A model generated the notes under the pieces. The model was not told the origin of the DNA and made no database searches. It saw nothing but the letters and a program-made list of their open reading frames with translations. Shown here piece by piece: positions 53,138-63,628 of a DNA stretch of 64,000 nt. This DNA comes from Candidatus Caldilinea saccharophila (lineage in GTDB: Bacteria; Chloroflexota; Anaerolineae; Caldilineales; Caldilineaceae), in NCBI GenBank assembly GCA_016710365.1, contig JADJVW010000060.1, forward strand, positions 1-64,000, written 5' to 3'. Every line of letters begins with the position of its first letter. Position 1 is the stretch's first letter. The translations under genes were made by a program, and so were the position numbers.

Positions 53138-53998
53138 CTAGATTCCCGCCAGTTCCGTCAGCGCTGGATTGCGCTTCCATACCTGCTTGATGTTCTTGCG
53201 CAGATCCTGGATCGCCCTGCGCAAGGCATCGGCCGCAACATTGCGCTGCTGGGTCGAAATCTTGGCCGCCTTCCCAATCTGCTCCCGCGCCGCCATCGCC
53301 TGCTTCAGCGCGATCAGCTCTGCCTCGATCTCCGCCAGCGCCGCCTGGTTATAGCGGTTGTTGTCAAGCAGCGGCGCATAGCGCTCCTTCTGCACCGCAT
53401 TGAGCATGTGCTGCGCCTGCTGCACCAGATCGCCCAGCTTGCGTTGCACCTCCTCGTGCGCGCCCAGAATGATGCGATCGGCTGTCGTGGGGAAAAGACG
53501 TCGCTCTGTCTCGCGCAGGCTGGAGAGACTGATCGTCAGCGCCTTCTGCGCCGCGTCCTGCGCCTCCACCGCCTTGGTCTTTTCACCGACCAGCGTCTGG
53601 TGCAGTGACATCAGGCCGGAGAGGTCGTTGCGCCGCAGCACGCACACATCCAGATAGGCGGGCAGCACCCGTTGATCTTCCAGCGCCAGCTTCAGCGCCG
53701 GCTTCAACTGCGTCACCGTGTTGACCAGCACGTCCGCCTGGTTCACCAGCTCCGTCTGGTCGGCCCGCCGTACAGGCTGCCCCTTGCGCGTCTTTTGCGG
53801 CTTTCCCGCCTCTTCCTCGCCGTCCTCGACTGCGCCTGGCCCCTCTAGCGCAACGCTGGCAAAGAGCGCCGCCAACTCAGGCGCTGTGTCCACCTCCGGC
53901 GCGGCGGCGAGCGGCGGCAGCACGACTACTGCATCGCCCTTCACGACTGTTTGTGGATGTGCACCATTCACCGGCGTCTCCACCCCATGCAGATTCAT
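53138..53998 (-). CDS. Hypothetical helical (coiled-coil-like) protein
   Basis: The 286-residue product starts at ATG 53998. The first 80 residues are Ala/Pro/Glu-rich and probably disordered. Residues 85-280 are almost entirely helical with heptad-like spacing (for example ALAEIEAELIALKQAMAARE and LSSLRETERRLFP). No catalytic motif, signal peptide or membrane helix is visible. A basic patch, KPQKTRKGQPVRRADQ, separates the two parts. I do not recognise a family. Two stem-loops follow its stop, and the upstream region (53999-54342) has no gene, so it is likely transcribed alone. A structural or DNA-associated role is possible but unproven. Confidence 0.7.
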   Translation of the reverse strand: MNLHGVETPVNGAHPQTVVKGDAVVVLPPLAAAPEVDTAPELAALFASVALEGPGAVEDGEEEAGKPQKTRKGQPVRRADQTELVNQADVLVNTVTQLKPALKLALEDQRVLPAYLDVCVLRRNDLSGLMSLHQTLVGEKTKAVEAQDAAQKALTISLSSLRETERRLFPTTADRIILGAHEEVQRKLGDLVQQAQHMLNAVQKERYAPLLDNNRYNQAALAEIEAELIALKQAMAAREQIGKAAKISTQQRNVAADALRRAIQDLRKNIKQVWKRNPALTELAGI

Positions 53999-54342
53999 CT
54001 GTCATTTCCTTTCGCAAAGTTGGCCTCTGCGCATGAGCTTGATGCATGTGTGGGTCGCCTGAACGCCACTGTTTATATCCCCATCGTCCACACGTCCGCA
54101 CACGCGTTTCTGAATTTTCATGGGCAATCGTAATGGGATGCACACGAAATTTCATGGGTCAGGTGACGTGTTCTGAGCTGGGATTGATGCAACAAATGGC
54201 GGAAGAGAAGCTTATGGGGTGCCTGGCGCGCAGGAGTTGCGGCCGGAAAGTCAGCGCGCGCTCTGACAGAATTGTCAGCAAAAGTACTGGATTTTGGGAA
54301 AAGTATTGAAAATGTTGCGGATTTCTCTGTTTGTCCGCTGAG
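53999..54342. other. Intergenic region, no gene seen
   Basis: Short frames occur but none has a plausible start context or known domain. Composition moves from GC-rich to AT-richer towards the restriction-modification genes, marking the edge of that island near 54300. Confidence 0.5.
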
Positions 54343-55128
54343 TTAGCCGAGGAAGTAGCTATCCCGATGAATTGCCAAAAACTCTTGCCTTGGGATAAAT
54401 TTATCAGGCAGTGAAATCATCTGGCCTTCGTAAATTTTGAATCCGTTGTGTACCGCCGAATTGGGTAAATACTGCCGCATCACTTCTCCAATTACGATTT
54501 TATAATCCTCTGCTAAAGTAAAGAAACCACGATCAAAGCCTTTATCGTGCAGAGTGCATAAGCACAGCCCATTGTGCGGATTTACCCGTAAGTGTTTATC
54601 ATCTCGCCAGGGGATAATATGACTGGCAATTAATAATTCTGGTATTGGCATTCCGCAAACACAACATTTGCTTGAGTAACTGGTCATAATCACTTTGCGA
54701 AAGAACTGCTGACCTAAACGGACTTTCACTTTTCGCTCGGCTTCAGTTAATCCAGAGAACTCTACATTCTCTATGTTAGGTTCAGGTGAAGGAGTTATCA
54801 GTGATTGAATCTCCACGCCCGATAACTGTGCATAAGCGATTTCACTCTCAACGCCTAATTCATCCCAATTTGCGCTGAACTCATCCCAAATATCTCGATC
54901 AGCTTGAGCAACATTTTGTAACCCTTTAATACCCCGCGCCTGATGATATGGATCAAACGATGCAAAGTTGGATAATTTCATTGCTACTGCATCAGGCGTG
55001 CGACCAATAAAGTCGGCTAGTTTGATGATCTCGGAGTTGCGGCTGTGATAGTGTCCGAAAGGTAATCGACAATATAGGTTCAGGGCGAGTAACAATTCTT
55101 TTCTTTGCCAATTGCGCCGAGTAGCCAT
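54343..55128 (-). CDS. HNH endonuclease, probable restriction enzyme of the adjacent methyltransferase
   Basis: The 261-residue protein begins with a short N-terminal region (TRRNWQRKELLLALNLYCRL) like that of HNH restriction-type proteins. The C-terminal HNH nuclease domain has a CxxC pair in SKCCVCGMPIPELLIASHI, then ASHIIPWRDDKHLRVNPHNG and LHDKGFDRGFFTL; His and Asn residues are in place for the beta-beta-alpha metal finger. It starts 3 bases after the methyltransferase stop, so the two form one operon. It should cut the sequence protected by C5 methylation. Composition is AT-richer than the chromosome around it. Confidence 0.85.
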   Translation of the reverse strand: MATRRNWQRKELLLALNLYCRLPFGHYHSRNSEIIKLADFIGRTPDAVAMKLSNFASFDPYHQARGIKGLQNVAQADRDIWDEFSANWDELGVESEIAYAQLSGVEIQSLITPSPEPNIENVEFSGLTEAERKVKVRLGQQFFRKVIMTSYSSKCCVCGMPIPELLIASHIIPWRDDKHLRVNPHNGLCLCTLHDKGFDRGFFTLAEDYKIVIGEVMRQYLPNSAVHNGFKIYEGQMISLPDKFIPRQEFLAIHRDSYFLG

Positions 55129-55130
55129 AT

Positions 55131-56670
55131 CTAATCTTCCGCGTCAATTTCGAAAACTGCTCGTTTGCTACAAGTGGTAACACTACATTTCCAGCCTGCT
55201 GATACTGTGCTGTTCGGTTTCCTTCAAAGTTGTAATTATTGGGAAATGTCTGAAGGCGGGCTGCCTCTCTGACAGTAAGGCTGCGGCACTGTGCCGGATC
55301 ATAGTGAATGTAATAATGGCCATCTTTTAAAATATGTGACGTGATCGTTGTTGCAGGGGCATTCGGGAGCTGGACACGGAAACGATCCGCAAAGACGTAT
55401 TCTGTTCTGCCCTGTTGCACGTTTTTATGATTGGGCAGAAGCTCTTCAGGAAAGTTTCTTAGCTTCGGAGTCATCCCATTAACTGCCGCATATACAGCAG
55501 CAAACAGATAACGATGCAGATCGCTTTGCATATGAGGACGCAATTCATGCGACAAAAGGACTTTGAGACGATTGTCTCCAAACCAATCCTTGAATACTGC
55601 TGGAGCTGAATATTGATCTGAACTTTTTTTAGTTCCTCTTGTTTGGACTCCTGTTGTTTGAGTAAAGCAAGCACTCTCTCTATAGGCGCAATTAGCTTTG
55701 CCATACCGTTTTCTCTGCCATGTGCAAACCACGGCTGATGCATAGTTTCTGTCAGTGTCTCCACCCAACGATTACTGGAATCAGCCTGCTTTGACAGACC
55801 GCTGCGTATTTTAGGTAAATCACCAATCACATCTTTTACCGTAGTTCGCGTACTCACCTTTTCCAGTATTCGAGGCATAATGTCAATATCATTGCGTACC
55901 CCCAGAACAAAAATACGGTGGCGGGCTTGTGGGACACCATACTCCTCAGCCTTCACAACAAAAGCACTGGGATCAGCACTAAGACTCATAACCCCCGATT
56001 GGGACAGTGAAAAAAGCTTATATTCAATATCTGAGTTTTCATCACCATAGATTGAGGTGGGTCTACTTAGGTCTCGTAAAATGTCTTTGATAACATGGCG
56101 CCCTTGTATTTTCGATGAGATTAACCCTCTGACGTTTTCCATGACAAATACAGGCGGCCTGTAATCAACCAGAATCTGCAGGTACTCTTTGTAAAGAAAA
56201 TGTCGTGGGTCACCCTCAAAATCAGGATTGCCCCTCATTCGGGATCTGCCAGCTTTTGAGTAAGCCTGACACGGTGGGCCTCCAACGAGCACCCATTTCT
56301 TATGCTCGTTGAGTGCCTCAGTAATTCTTCGCCCTACATTTTCGTGGGGTTGCTTGCCCAACTCACACAGCCAGGCAGTACGCTTTGCATGGGAGGCTGC
56401 TTCAGCATGGCGGCTGTACAATTGTTCTAAAGTAATCGCTCCTTCAAGATATTTGTAATAATCACCTGGGACGGCACCGGCCAAAAATTCTCTGTAGAAA
56501 TGGCGTAGCTGAAGTGTGCAATGCGCAGACAGATCTTTTTCGATTGAGAGAGTTGTTTTAAAAGCGTAACGATCGGAACTCTCTGGATGGCGCAGGGATG
56601 CAAATCCTTCGCCCAGACCACCGGGGCCGGCAAACAAATCTATAACAGGATAAGAAATCTTGTCTTTCAC
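55131..56670 (-). CDS. DNA (cytosine-5-)-methyltransferase (two frameshifts)
   Basis: The corrected protein is about 513 residues. Motif I is VIDLFAGPGGLGEGF (residues 9-23), motif IV is GGPPCQAYSKAG with catalytic Cys134, motif VI is FVMENVRGLI and motif VIII is PQARHRIFVLGVR. One A is missing from an A run near 55625 (EELKK then SSDQYSAPAVFKDWFGD), and a second shift near 55160 leads from VANE to VFEIDAED and the stop at 55131. Motif X region TVREAARLQTFPNNYNF is present. The enzyme methylates C5 of cytosine to protect DNA from the HNH nuclease encoded 3 bases downstream. The recognition sequence cannot be read from the protein. Confidence 0.9.
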
Positions 56671-57411
56671 CAGTGAATACCTACAAAAATTTTTCTTGTA
56701 TAGTTACAATCGTTTAAGAAGCCCTGATTCCTGCGCACCTCATCAATTTATGGTGATTTCATTTCACGCTGGATCGCGAACTCAGATGGTTCGCCGACAA
56801 TATGGTTTTGCAGCCGCAATAGACTTATATTTTTCGTAACAGATCTGAAGCCTGTTGAATTCTAAAGGGAAGAATCAGTATGGATTTGTTCTGTAATGGT
56901 GCGCCCTGGCAGCATATCATTTTGCAATCCAGGTTTGGTTTTTATCCCGGCAAGCTGGCTGACAAACTGTAAGAGTGAGGCGTAGTGTAGTATAGCACAC
57001 GAAGCATATATCAATACCTTGGTGTGTCGATAGTGTGTCTTACTTGGTTGAAATTTAAGCATAAGGTCAGTGACCGTTGAACTTGTTGACTTCATGATGG
57101 AGTATCGCCTGTAGGTCGACGTAGGAGTGCGATAGGCAACGGCTGCGCGTATACGGCTCGGACGCTTCACCGCAGCGTCCGAGCCGGCTGGTTGTGAGAC
57201 TGCCTGCTCTCGCCGTTCACCACCGTCGCTGCAAAGCGAGTGGCACAGAACAGGTCTAACTTGGTCAAGGCCGGCGTTTGGGTAGGTGGCTGTGCTTGCC
57301 GGCCGCTCCCGTCTCCACCCCCCTGCTGCACGGCTGCCAGCGGCGCCAGGCCGCCGCCTGCTCTCCATTGTAAACCAAAATCAGCCTCCCATGCTGCTCC
57401 AGATCATCCGT
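56671..57411. other. Intergenic region, no gene seen
   Basis: About 740 bases without a supportable gene. AT-rich sequence next to the methyltransferase gives way near 57100 to GC-rich sequence with the hairpin GGACGCT..AGCGTCC around 57150-57180. Small frames here lack family features. Confidence 0.5.
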
Positions 57412-57715
57412 TTGCACCGCCCGCACTGTTCTATCGCAGCCTCACACTGTTATATTCTGTTATTGCCCTGCTGCATTACGCTTTCGCACCGTCGCGTCGC
57501 GCACGCTCACTCTTTTGTTGCTGTCTCACACGATTCCATTGTGTGCTCGCCCTGCCGCGTCGCGCCTCCGCACAATTGCGTCGCGTCCTGACACTGTTTC
57601 GTCGTGCGCGCGCCCTGTCGCGTTGCGCGGCCGCATGAGTGCGTCACTGCCTGACATTGTTCCGTCGCGGGGCCACACCATTACGTCGCACGCGTCCGCA
57701 AAAGCATGGCAAAGT
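57412..57715 (-). repeat. Degenerate 21-bp tandem array coding heptapeptides on the minus strand
   Basis: Units such as ATTGCGTCGCGTCCTGACAC, TTTCGTCGTGCGCGCG and TTCCGTCGCGGGGCCACAC recur every 21-22 bases. The minus strand of 57526-57680 translates into heptads DALMRPR, NATGRAH, DETVSGR, DAIVRRR, DAAGRAH, with a higher-order period of three heptads (63 bases). Stops interrupt the frame below 57526, so it looks like a decaying repeat protein or a non-coding array. Confidence 0.55.
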
Positions 57716-57792
57716 TCCGCGCGCGTCGTGAATTTCACTTTCACGCGCGCTGCAGCAATGTTTGTGATTGCGCCAGCTTCATAAAGGACGGC

Positions 57793-58107
57793 TAGTAGTC
57801 TGTCAACCAAGCAGCTTGGGTTTGGCTGATGGAAAGGAAACACAGATCAACGCTGATAGACCCAAATAGACGCAGATGCCTGGCTGCTTTGCTCTTATCT
57901 GCGCTTATCCGATTTATCTGTGCCTATCTGCGTCCGCTTGCTATTGCTCCCCCAAAGTTTTATGCTTGACGGTCCACTAATAGTCTGTCCACCAAGAAGC
58001 TTTGGTTTGGCGCATTGAAAAGGAACACAGATAAGCGCCGATAACCTCAGATAGACGCAGATGCTTTGCCGCAGCGCTACTTTGCGCTTATCTGCGCGTA
58101 TCCGATC
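57793..58107. repeat. Tandem duplication of a CACAGAT-type element
   Basis: Two copies, about 57793-57920 and 57977-58107, share TAGTCTGTC, CACCAAG, TTTGGTTTGGC-like flanks followed by AACACAGAT...CGCTGATA, AGACGCAGATGC and GCGCTTATC words. Each can fold on itself. They lie upstream of kamA and together with the array at 57412 fill the gap between the restriction-modification island and kamA; 58108-58237 probably holds the kamA promoter. Confidence 0.65.
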
Positions 58108-58237
58108 ACATGCGCATTACAGTACGCTCTCCGTTTTGATGCGCCGCGTGTTTTGCATTGCGCCGTGATTTGATTGACAATCCACATAGCGTGCAACCGC
58201 TGGTCTTCACCAGCCATTTATTGACAAGGAAAAGACT

Positions 58238-59554
58238 ATGATAGACGCCGTTGTCGCATCAAAAGAGCATGTCGCTCGTCCCCCCGCCCCCTGGCAAGAT
58301 GTGCCGTGGGAGAAGTGGAACGACTGGCGCTGGCAGTTGAGCAACCGTCTCAACACGGTCGAGGAGTTTGGCCGTTTTATGCGCCTGACCGAGGACGAAA
58401 TTATCGGCCTCTCGGCGCCGGATCATTTCCGCGTCGATGTGACGCCTTACTTTGCCAGCCTGATGGATCCGGACGATCCAAAGTGCCCCGTGCGCTTGCA
58501 GATCATGCCGACCGCGGCCGAACTGGCGCCCTTCATCGCCGAGATGGAAGACTCGCTGAGCGAGGACGCACACTCTCCCGTACCGGGACTGGTGCACCGC
58601 TACCCCGACCGCGTGCTGATGCTGGTGACGACGCAGTGCGCCAGCTATTGCCGCTACTGCACACGCAGCCGCATCGTCGGCGACCCGACCGCCACCTTCA
58701 GCCGCGCCGCGCACGACGCGCAGATCGACTACATCGCGCGCACGCCACAGGTGCGCGACGTGCTGCTCTCCGGCGGCGATCCGCTGACGATCCCGCAGAA
58801 GGTGCTCGAAGACATCCTGCGCCGGCTGCGCGCCATCCCGCACGTCGAGATCATCCGCATCGGCTCGCGCGTGCCGGTTTTCCTGCCGCAGCGCATCACG
58901 CCCGACCTGGTGGAGATGCTGCGCCAGTTTCATCCGCTGTGGATGAACGTGCACTTCAACCACCCCAAGGAGATCACGCCGGACGCATCCGCGGCGCTGG
59001 CGCGGCTGGCCGACGCCGGCATCCCGCTCGGCTGCCAGAGCGTGCTGCTGGCCGGCGTCAACGACTGCCCCAATGTGATGAAAGAGCTGGTGCACAAGCT
59101 GGTGATCAACCGCGTGCGCCCCTACTACGTCTACCAGTGTGACCTGGTGCACGGCGCCGGCCACTTCCGCACGCCGGTCGCCACGGGGCTGGAGATCATG
59201 GAGGCGCTGCGCGGCCACACCTCCGGCTACGCGGTGCCGACTTATGTGATCGATGCGCCGGGCGGCGGCGGCAAAATTCCGGTGATGCCCAACTATGTGA
59301 TCAGCCAGTCGGCCGCACGTGTGGTGGTGCGCAACTATGAAGGCTACATGAGCGCCTACACCCAGCCCGATGAATACACGCGTCACGACCCGTCAACCTG
59401 CCCCGCGTGCCAGCGCCGCGCCGGCGAGAGCGACTTGCAGGCGGGCGTCAGTGGTCTGCTCTCCGGCCAGAGCCTGGCGATCAAGCCGGAAGGCTTCGAG
59501 GAGACGCATCAGCGGCTGACGAAGATCGAGTGGAATGAGGTTGAGAGAGAATAA
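58238..59554 (+). CDS. kamA: Lysine 2,3-aminomutase-family radical SAM protein
   Basis: The 438-residue enzyme uses a 4Fe-4S cluster, S-adenosylmethionine and pyridoxal phosphate to move the amino group of an amino acid. The cluster motif is CASYCRYCTRSR (Cys134, Cys138, Cys141). GGDPLTIP is the SAM-binding GGD motif. The PLP Lys is in DAPGGGGKIPVMPNY, and GQSVLLAGVNDC-like barrel motifs are present (QSVLLAGVNDCPNVMKEL). A Cys-rich C-terminal piece (STCPACQRRAG) resembles the zinc site of the family. The next gene on the strand encodes an ATP-grasp ligase. The substrate may be lysine or another amino acid such as glutamate or arginine. Confidence 0.92.
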   Translation: MIDAVVASKEHVARPPAPWQDVPWEKWNDWRWQLSNRLNTVEEFGRFMRLTEDEIIGLSAPDHFRVDVTPYFASLMDPDDPKCPVRLQIMPTAAELAPFIAEMEDSLSEDAHSPVPGLVHRYPDRVLMLVTTQCASYCRYCTRSRIVGDPTATFSRAAHDAQIDYIARTPQVRDVLLSGGDPLTIPQKVLEDILRRLRAIPHVEIIRIGSRVPVFLPQRITPDLVEMLRQFHPLWMNVHFNHPKEITPDASAALARLADAGIPLGCQSVLLAGVNDCPNVMKELVHKLVINRVRPYYVYQCDLVHGAGHFRTPVATGLEIMEALRGHTSGYAVPTYVIDAPGGGGKIPVMPNYVISQSAARVVVRNYEGYMSAYTQPDEYTRHDPSTCPACQRRAGESDLQAGVSGLLSGQSLAIKPEGFEETHQRLTKIEWNEVERE

Positions 59555-59670
59555 GAGAATAAGAGAATAAGAGAATAAGAGATTAGGAGATTAAGAGATT
59601 GATGAATCCAGCCAATCTCTCAATCTCTTAATCCCCCAATCTCCTAATCTCCCATTCTCCAATTTTTTTA
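59545..59670. repeat. AATCTC-type hairpin repeat between kamA and the ligase gene
   Basis: Four near-identical AATAAGAG words and AGATTAGGAG/ATTAAGAG form the left arm; CCAATCTCTCAATCTC and CCTAATCTCCCATTCTC form the right arm, loop near 59605. The repeat begins inside the last codons of kamA, so its end shapes the C-terminus (VERE). Confidence 0.8.
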
Positions 59671-59690
59671 TTCAGAAAGGTGCTCTATTT

Positions 59691-60752
59691 ATGCGCGTAG
59701 CGCTGCTGGCAAATCTCAAAAAGAATGCTCCGACGTGGGAAGGCATGTCGCCGGATCAATGGGATGATCTGGATTCGGAGAAAACGATCGAAGCGATCAT
59801 GACGGCGCTGCGCTCGCGCGGACACGAAGTCACCTTTCTGGAAGGAAACATTGAGCTGGTCGATAATGTGCGCAAGCTGGCGCCGGACATCTGCTTCAAC
59901 ATCTGCGAGGGGCACTTTGGCGACGCGCGCGAAGCGCAGGTCCCCGCCATCCTGGAGATGCTGCGCATTCCCTACACCGGCTCGCGTGTGATGACGCTGG
60001 CGCTGGCGCTCGACAAACCGATGACCAAGCGCGTGCTCACCTATCACGACCTGCCCACGCCGGCTTTTCAGGTCTTCGAGCGGATGGGTGAGCCGCTCGA
60101 CCCGTCGCTGGAATTTCCGCTCTTTGTCAAACCCAGCCGGGAGGGCACGGGCATGGGCGTCGGCCCAGAGTCGGTGGTGCAGGACGAAGCGCAACTGCGT
60201 CGTCAACTGGAACGCATTTTTGCGCGCTACGATCAGCCGGCGCTGGCCGAACGCTTTATCGAGGGTCGCGAAGTGACGATGGGCATTGTCGGCAACCTGG
60301 TTTCGCCCACTGCGCGCCGGATGCCGGAGGACGAGAACGCACCGCGCATCTTCAAGGGGCTGCACATCTTCCCCGCGCTGGAAGTGGACATGGGCAAGTA
60401 CCCGAGCGAGGAGGCCGGCATCTACACTAACCGCATCAAGGTCGAGCTGGCCGAGGATTTTCACTACCTCTGCCCCGCGCCGCTGCCGGAGTCCCTGATA
60501 GAAGACCTGCGCTGGTACACGGCCGCGGTCTTTCGCGTCACCGGCTGTCTGGATGTGGCGCGCGTCGACTTCCGTCTCGACATGCACGACAACAACAAGC
60601 CCTACATCCTCGAAGTCAACCCGCTGCCGGGGCTGAATCCCGGCTACTCAGACCTATGCATCGAAGCCACGGCCGCGGGCTGGACCTACGAAGGGCTGAT
60701 CAACCGCATCCTGGACGAGGCCGCCGGGCGGTATGGGCTGGAGCAGGGGTGA
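59691..60752 (+). CDS. ATP-grasp ligase related to D-alanine-D-alanine ligase
   Basis: The 353-residue protein has a Ddl-like N-domain (RVALLANLKKNAP, ICFNICEGHFGDAREAQVP) and an ATP-grasp core: EFPLFVKPSREGTGMGVG (phosphate loop), ALAERFIEGREVTMGIVG and the metal-binding VNPLPGLNPGYSDL. The order is that of D-Ala-D-Ala ligases, but the substrate loop differs, so the amino acids joined are uncertain. It follows kamA after a hairpin repeat; the product of an aminomutase (a beta-amino acid) could be its substrate, which would make the pair a small biosynthetic unit. That is inference from position. Confidence 0.85.
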   Translation: MRVALLANLKKNAPTWEGMSPDQWDDLDSEKTIEAIMTALRSRGHEVTFLEGNIELVDNVRKLAPDICFNICEGHFGDAREAQVPAILEMLRIPYTGSRVMTLALALDKPMTKRVLTYHDLPTPAFQVFERMGEPLDPSLEFPLFVKPSREGTGMGVGPESVVQDEAQLRRQLERIFARYDQPALAERFIEGREVTMGIVGNLVSPTARRMPEDENAPRIFKGLHIFPALEVDMGKYPSEEAGIYTNRIKVELAEDFHYLCPAPLPESLIEDLRWYTAAVFRVTGCLDVARVDFRLDMHDNNKPYILEVNPLPGLNPGYSDLCIEATAAGWTYEGLINRILDEAAGRYGLEQG

Positions 60753-61177
60753 GTGGACAGAAGGACGCACCGCAAGTTGTGCGCTCAACGGCGTGGCTTG
60801 AATGAGGTAAGATTCGCTCGTAGTAAAGAAAGATCGTCATCTGTCTGAAGATGGCACGAAAAAAGAGATCGAACCCTTGTTGACGCAATCCTTCCACCAA
60901 GGTTCGATCTCCCGTCCAAAGACCACCACCGAGGCCAGGGTAAGCGCCACATGAATCGTATCGTTGACATCAATTGAAGCACAGAGTTGCTGCGCTTCCA
61001 CCACAAATTTTGGGCTAATACGCCACCATCTCTTCCGCCGACATTGTTTGGCCGCGCGCACGCGGCATCGGCTGTGGTTGGATCGAGGTGGCCGCGCGCC
61101 GCGTGGATCTGCGCGTCGAGTTTCTGGCGGCGCCGCTGACCGACAGTTGAAAAAGCCCTGACGAACTCTCATCCTGC
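60753..61177. other. Intergenic region, possible gene remnant
   Basis: Short frames on both strands translate to fragments (for example FVVEAQQLCASIDVNDTIHV on the minus strand near 61000-60940) that look protein-like but are interrupted, so an old gene or IS remnant may lie here. I cannot name it. GGTTCGATCTC and GAGATCGAACC form an inverted pair around 60860-60912. Confidence 0.4.
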
Positions 61178-62464
<1,287 letters not shown>

Positions 62465-62506
62465 GTGCTTGTCTCCGTTGACAGATGAATTTTTCTCTAT
62501 TATAGC

Positions 62507-63532
62507 CTATATCACATCGAAAGGCGGTCGATCCGACGCTGCGGCGACCGTAACGCCTATCCCGGCCAGCGTGCTCAAGTCCGCGGTGACATACTGGGCG
62601 ACGCCGCCCGCGTTGAGAATATCGGCCTGTGTGCGCAGCGAGCGGGCGGCGTCGCGGTCGATGCCCATCACCCAATGCCCGCTAGCGCCGAGGGTGACGG
62701 CGAGTGCGCGGCCGATGCCGTCCGCCGCGCCAGTCACCAGTGCGTAAGGAGGATCACCGCCCACAGGCAAATCAATCCTTGGAGATTGTCGCCGCATAAC
62801 GAAAGCATCGACAAGAGGCGCCAGGTTGCGCCCGCCCCACTGCGCCAGCCGGTTGGCGCGTCCGATGGTGGCGTCGGCGCGCGTGTGCAGGATCGTTTCC
62901 TCGATGGCCGCGGCAACCCTCTCCGCCGTCGGGAAGCGCGCCCAGCCCAACGCGGCAGGATCGGCGCCGCTCTTCTCATGCATAGCGGTGCGCACCGCGC
63001 CGGGATGGATCAATTGTGCAGTCACGCCGGCGCCCTCAGCCGCCAGCTCGGCGCGCCAGTTGCGCACAAAGCCGTCGAGCGCGGCCTTGGTGGCAGTGTA
63101 GACGGCGTAGCGCGGACCGGGCAGGTCGGCCGCCACCGAACTGATATAGACGAAGCGCCCTTGGATGCGCCGCACCAGCGGATAGAGCGCGTGCGTCAAT
63201 GCGATGGGCGCCCACAAATTGAGGTTGACCAATTCAGCAATACTTGCCTCCGTCTGCGCGGCAACATCCCCAACATAGCCGACGCCCGCGTTGTGGATGA
63301 CCAGATCGAGGGCCGAAATTGCGTGGCTCTGCAGCCAATCGACCATCTGTTAATGGGCGTCAGGGCGGGTCAGATCGACGCGGCAATAGGTTCGTCCTGT
63401 GAAGAGAGCGGGATCCAGCGTCTCAAGCGGACGGCGTCTCACAAGGAGAACATCGCTGCCGTGTCGTCGATAGCGACGCGCCAATGCCAGCCCCAGCCCA
63501 TCTGTGGCGCCGGTAATCAGTACTGTATGCAT
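62507..63532 (-). pseudogene. Double SDR protein, broken by a stop and truncated
   Basis: From ATG 63532 the first SDR domain reads TVLITGATDGLGLALARRYR, with an in-frame TAA at 63347-63349, where CAA would continue the similarity (PDAH-x-QMVDWLQSHA). After it the domain is complete: DLVIHNAGVGYVGD, VYISSVAADLPG, RYAVYTATKAALDGF. A second SDR N-terminus follows in frame (YALVTGAADGIGRALAVTLG) but ends after 80 residues at 62507, inside the Rossmann half, just before the PLP enzyme gene. The gene thus carries a nonsense codon and lacks most of domain 2. If the stop is a sequencing error, a one-and-a-half-domain protein would still be made. Confidence 0.7.
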
Positions 63533-63628
63533 GAGGAGACCGTTCAAACTTGCATAAATTGACAGCGAGGAGCATTTCCGGTAAGGTAGCATAACCGGCG
63601 AATAGAATCATAACAGAGGATTTCCGCA

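Noticed and set aside
57240..57638. Plus-strand 132-codon Cys/Arg/Ala-rich protein
   Set aside because: It is a translation of the degenerate tandem array and flanks with no start context; treated as a repeat.
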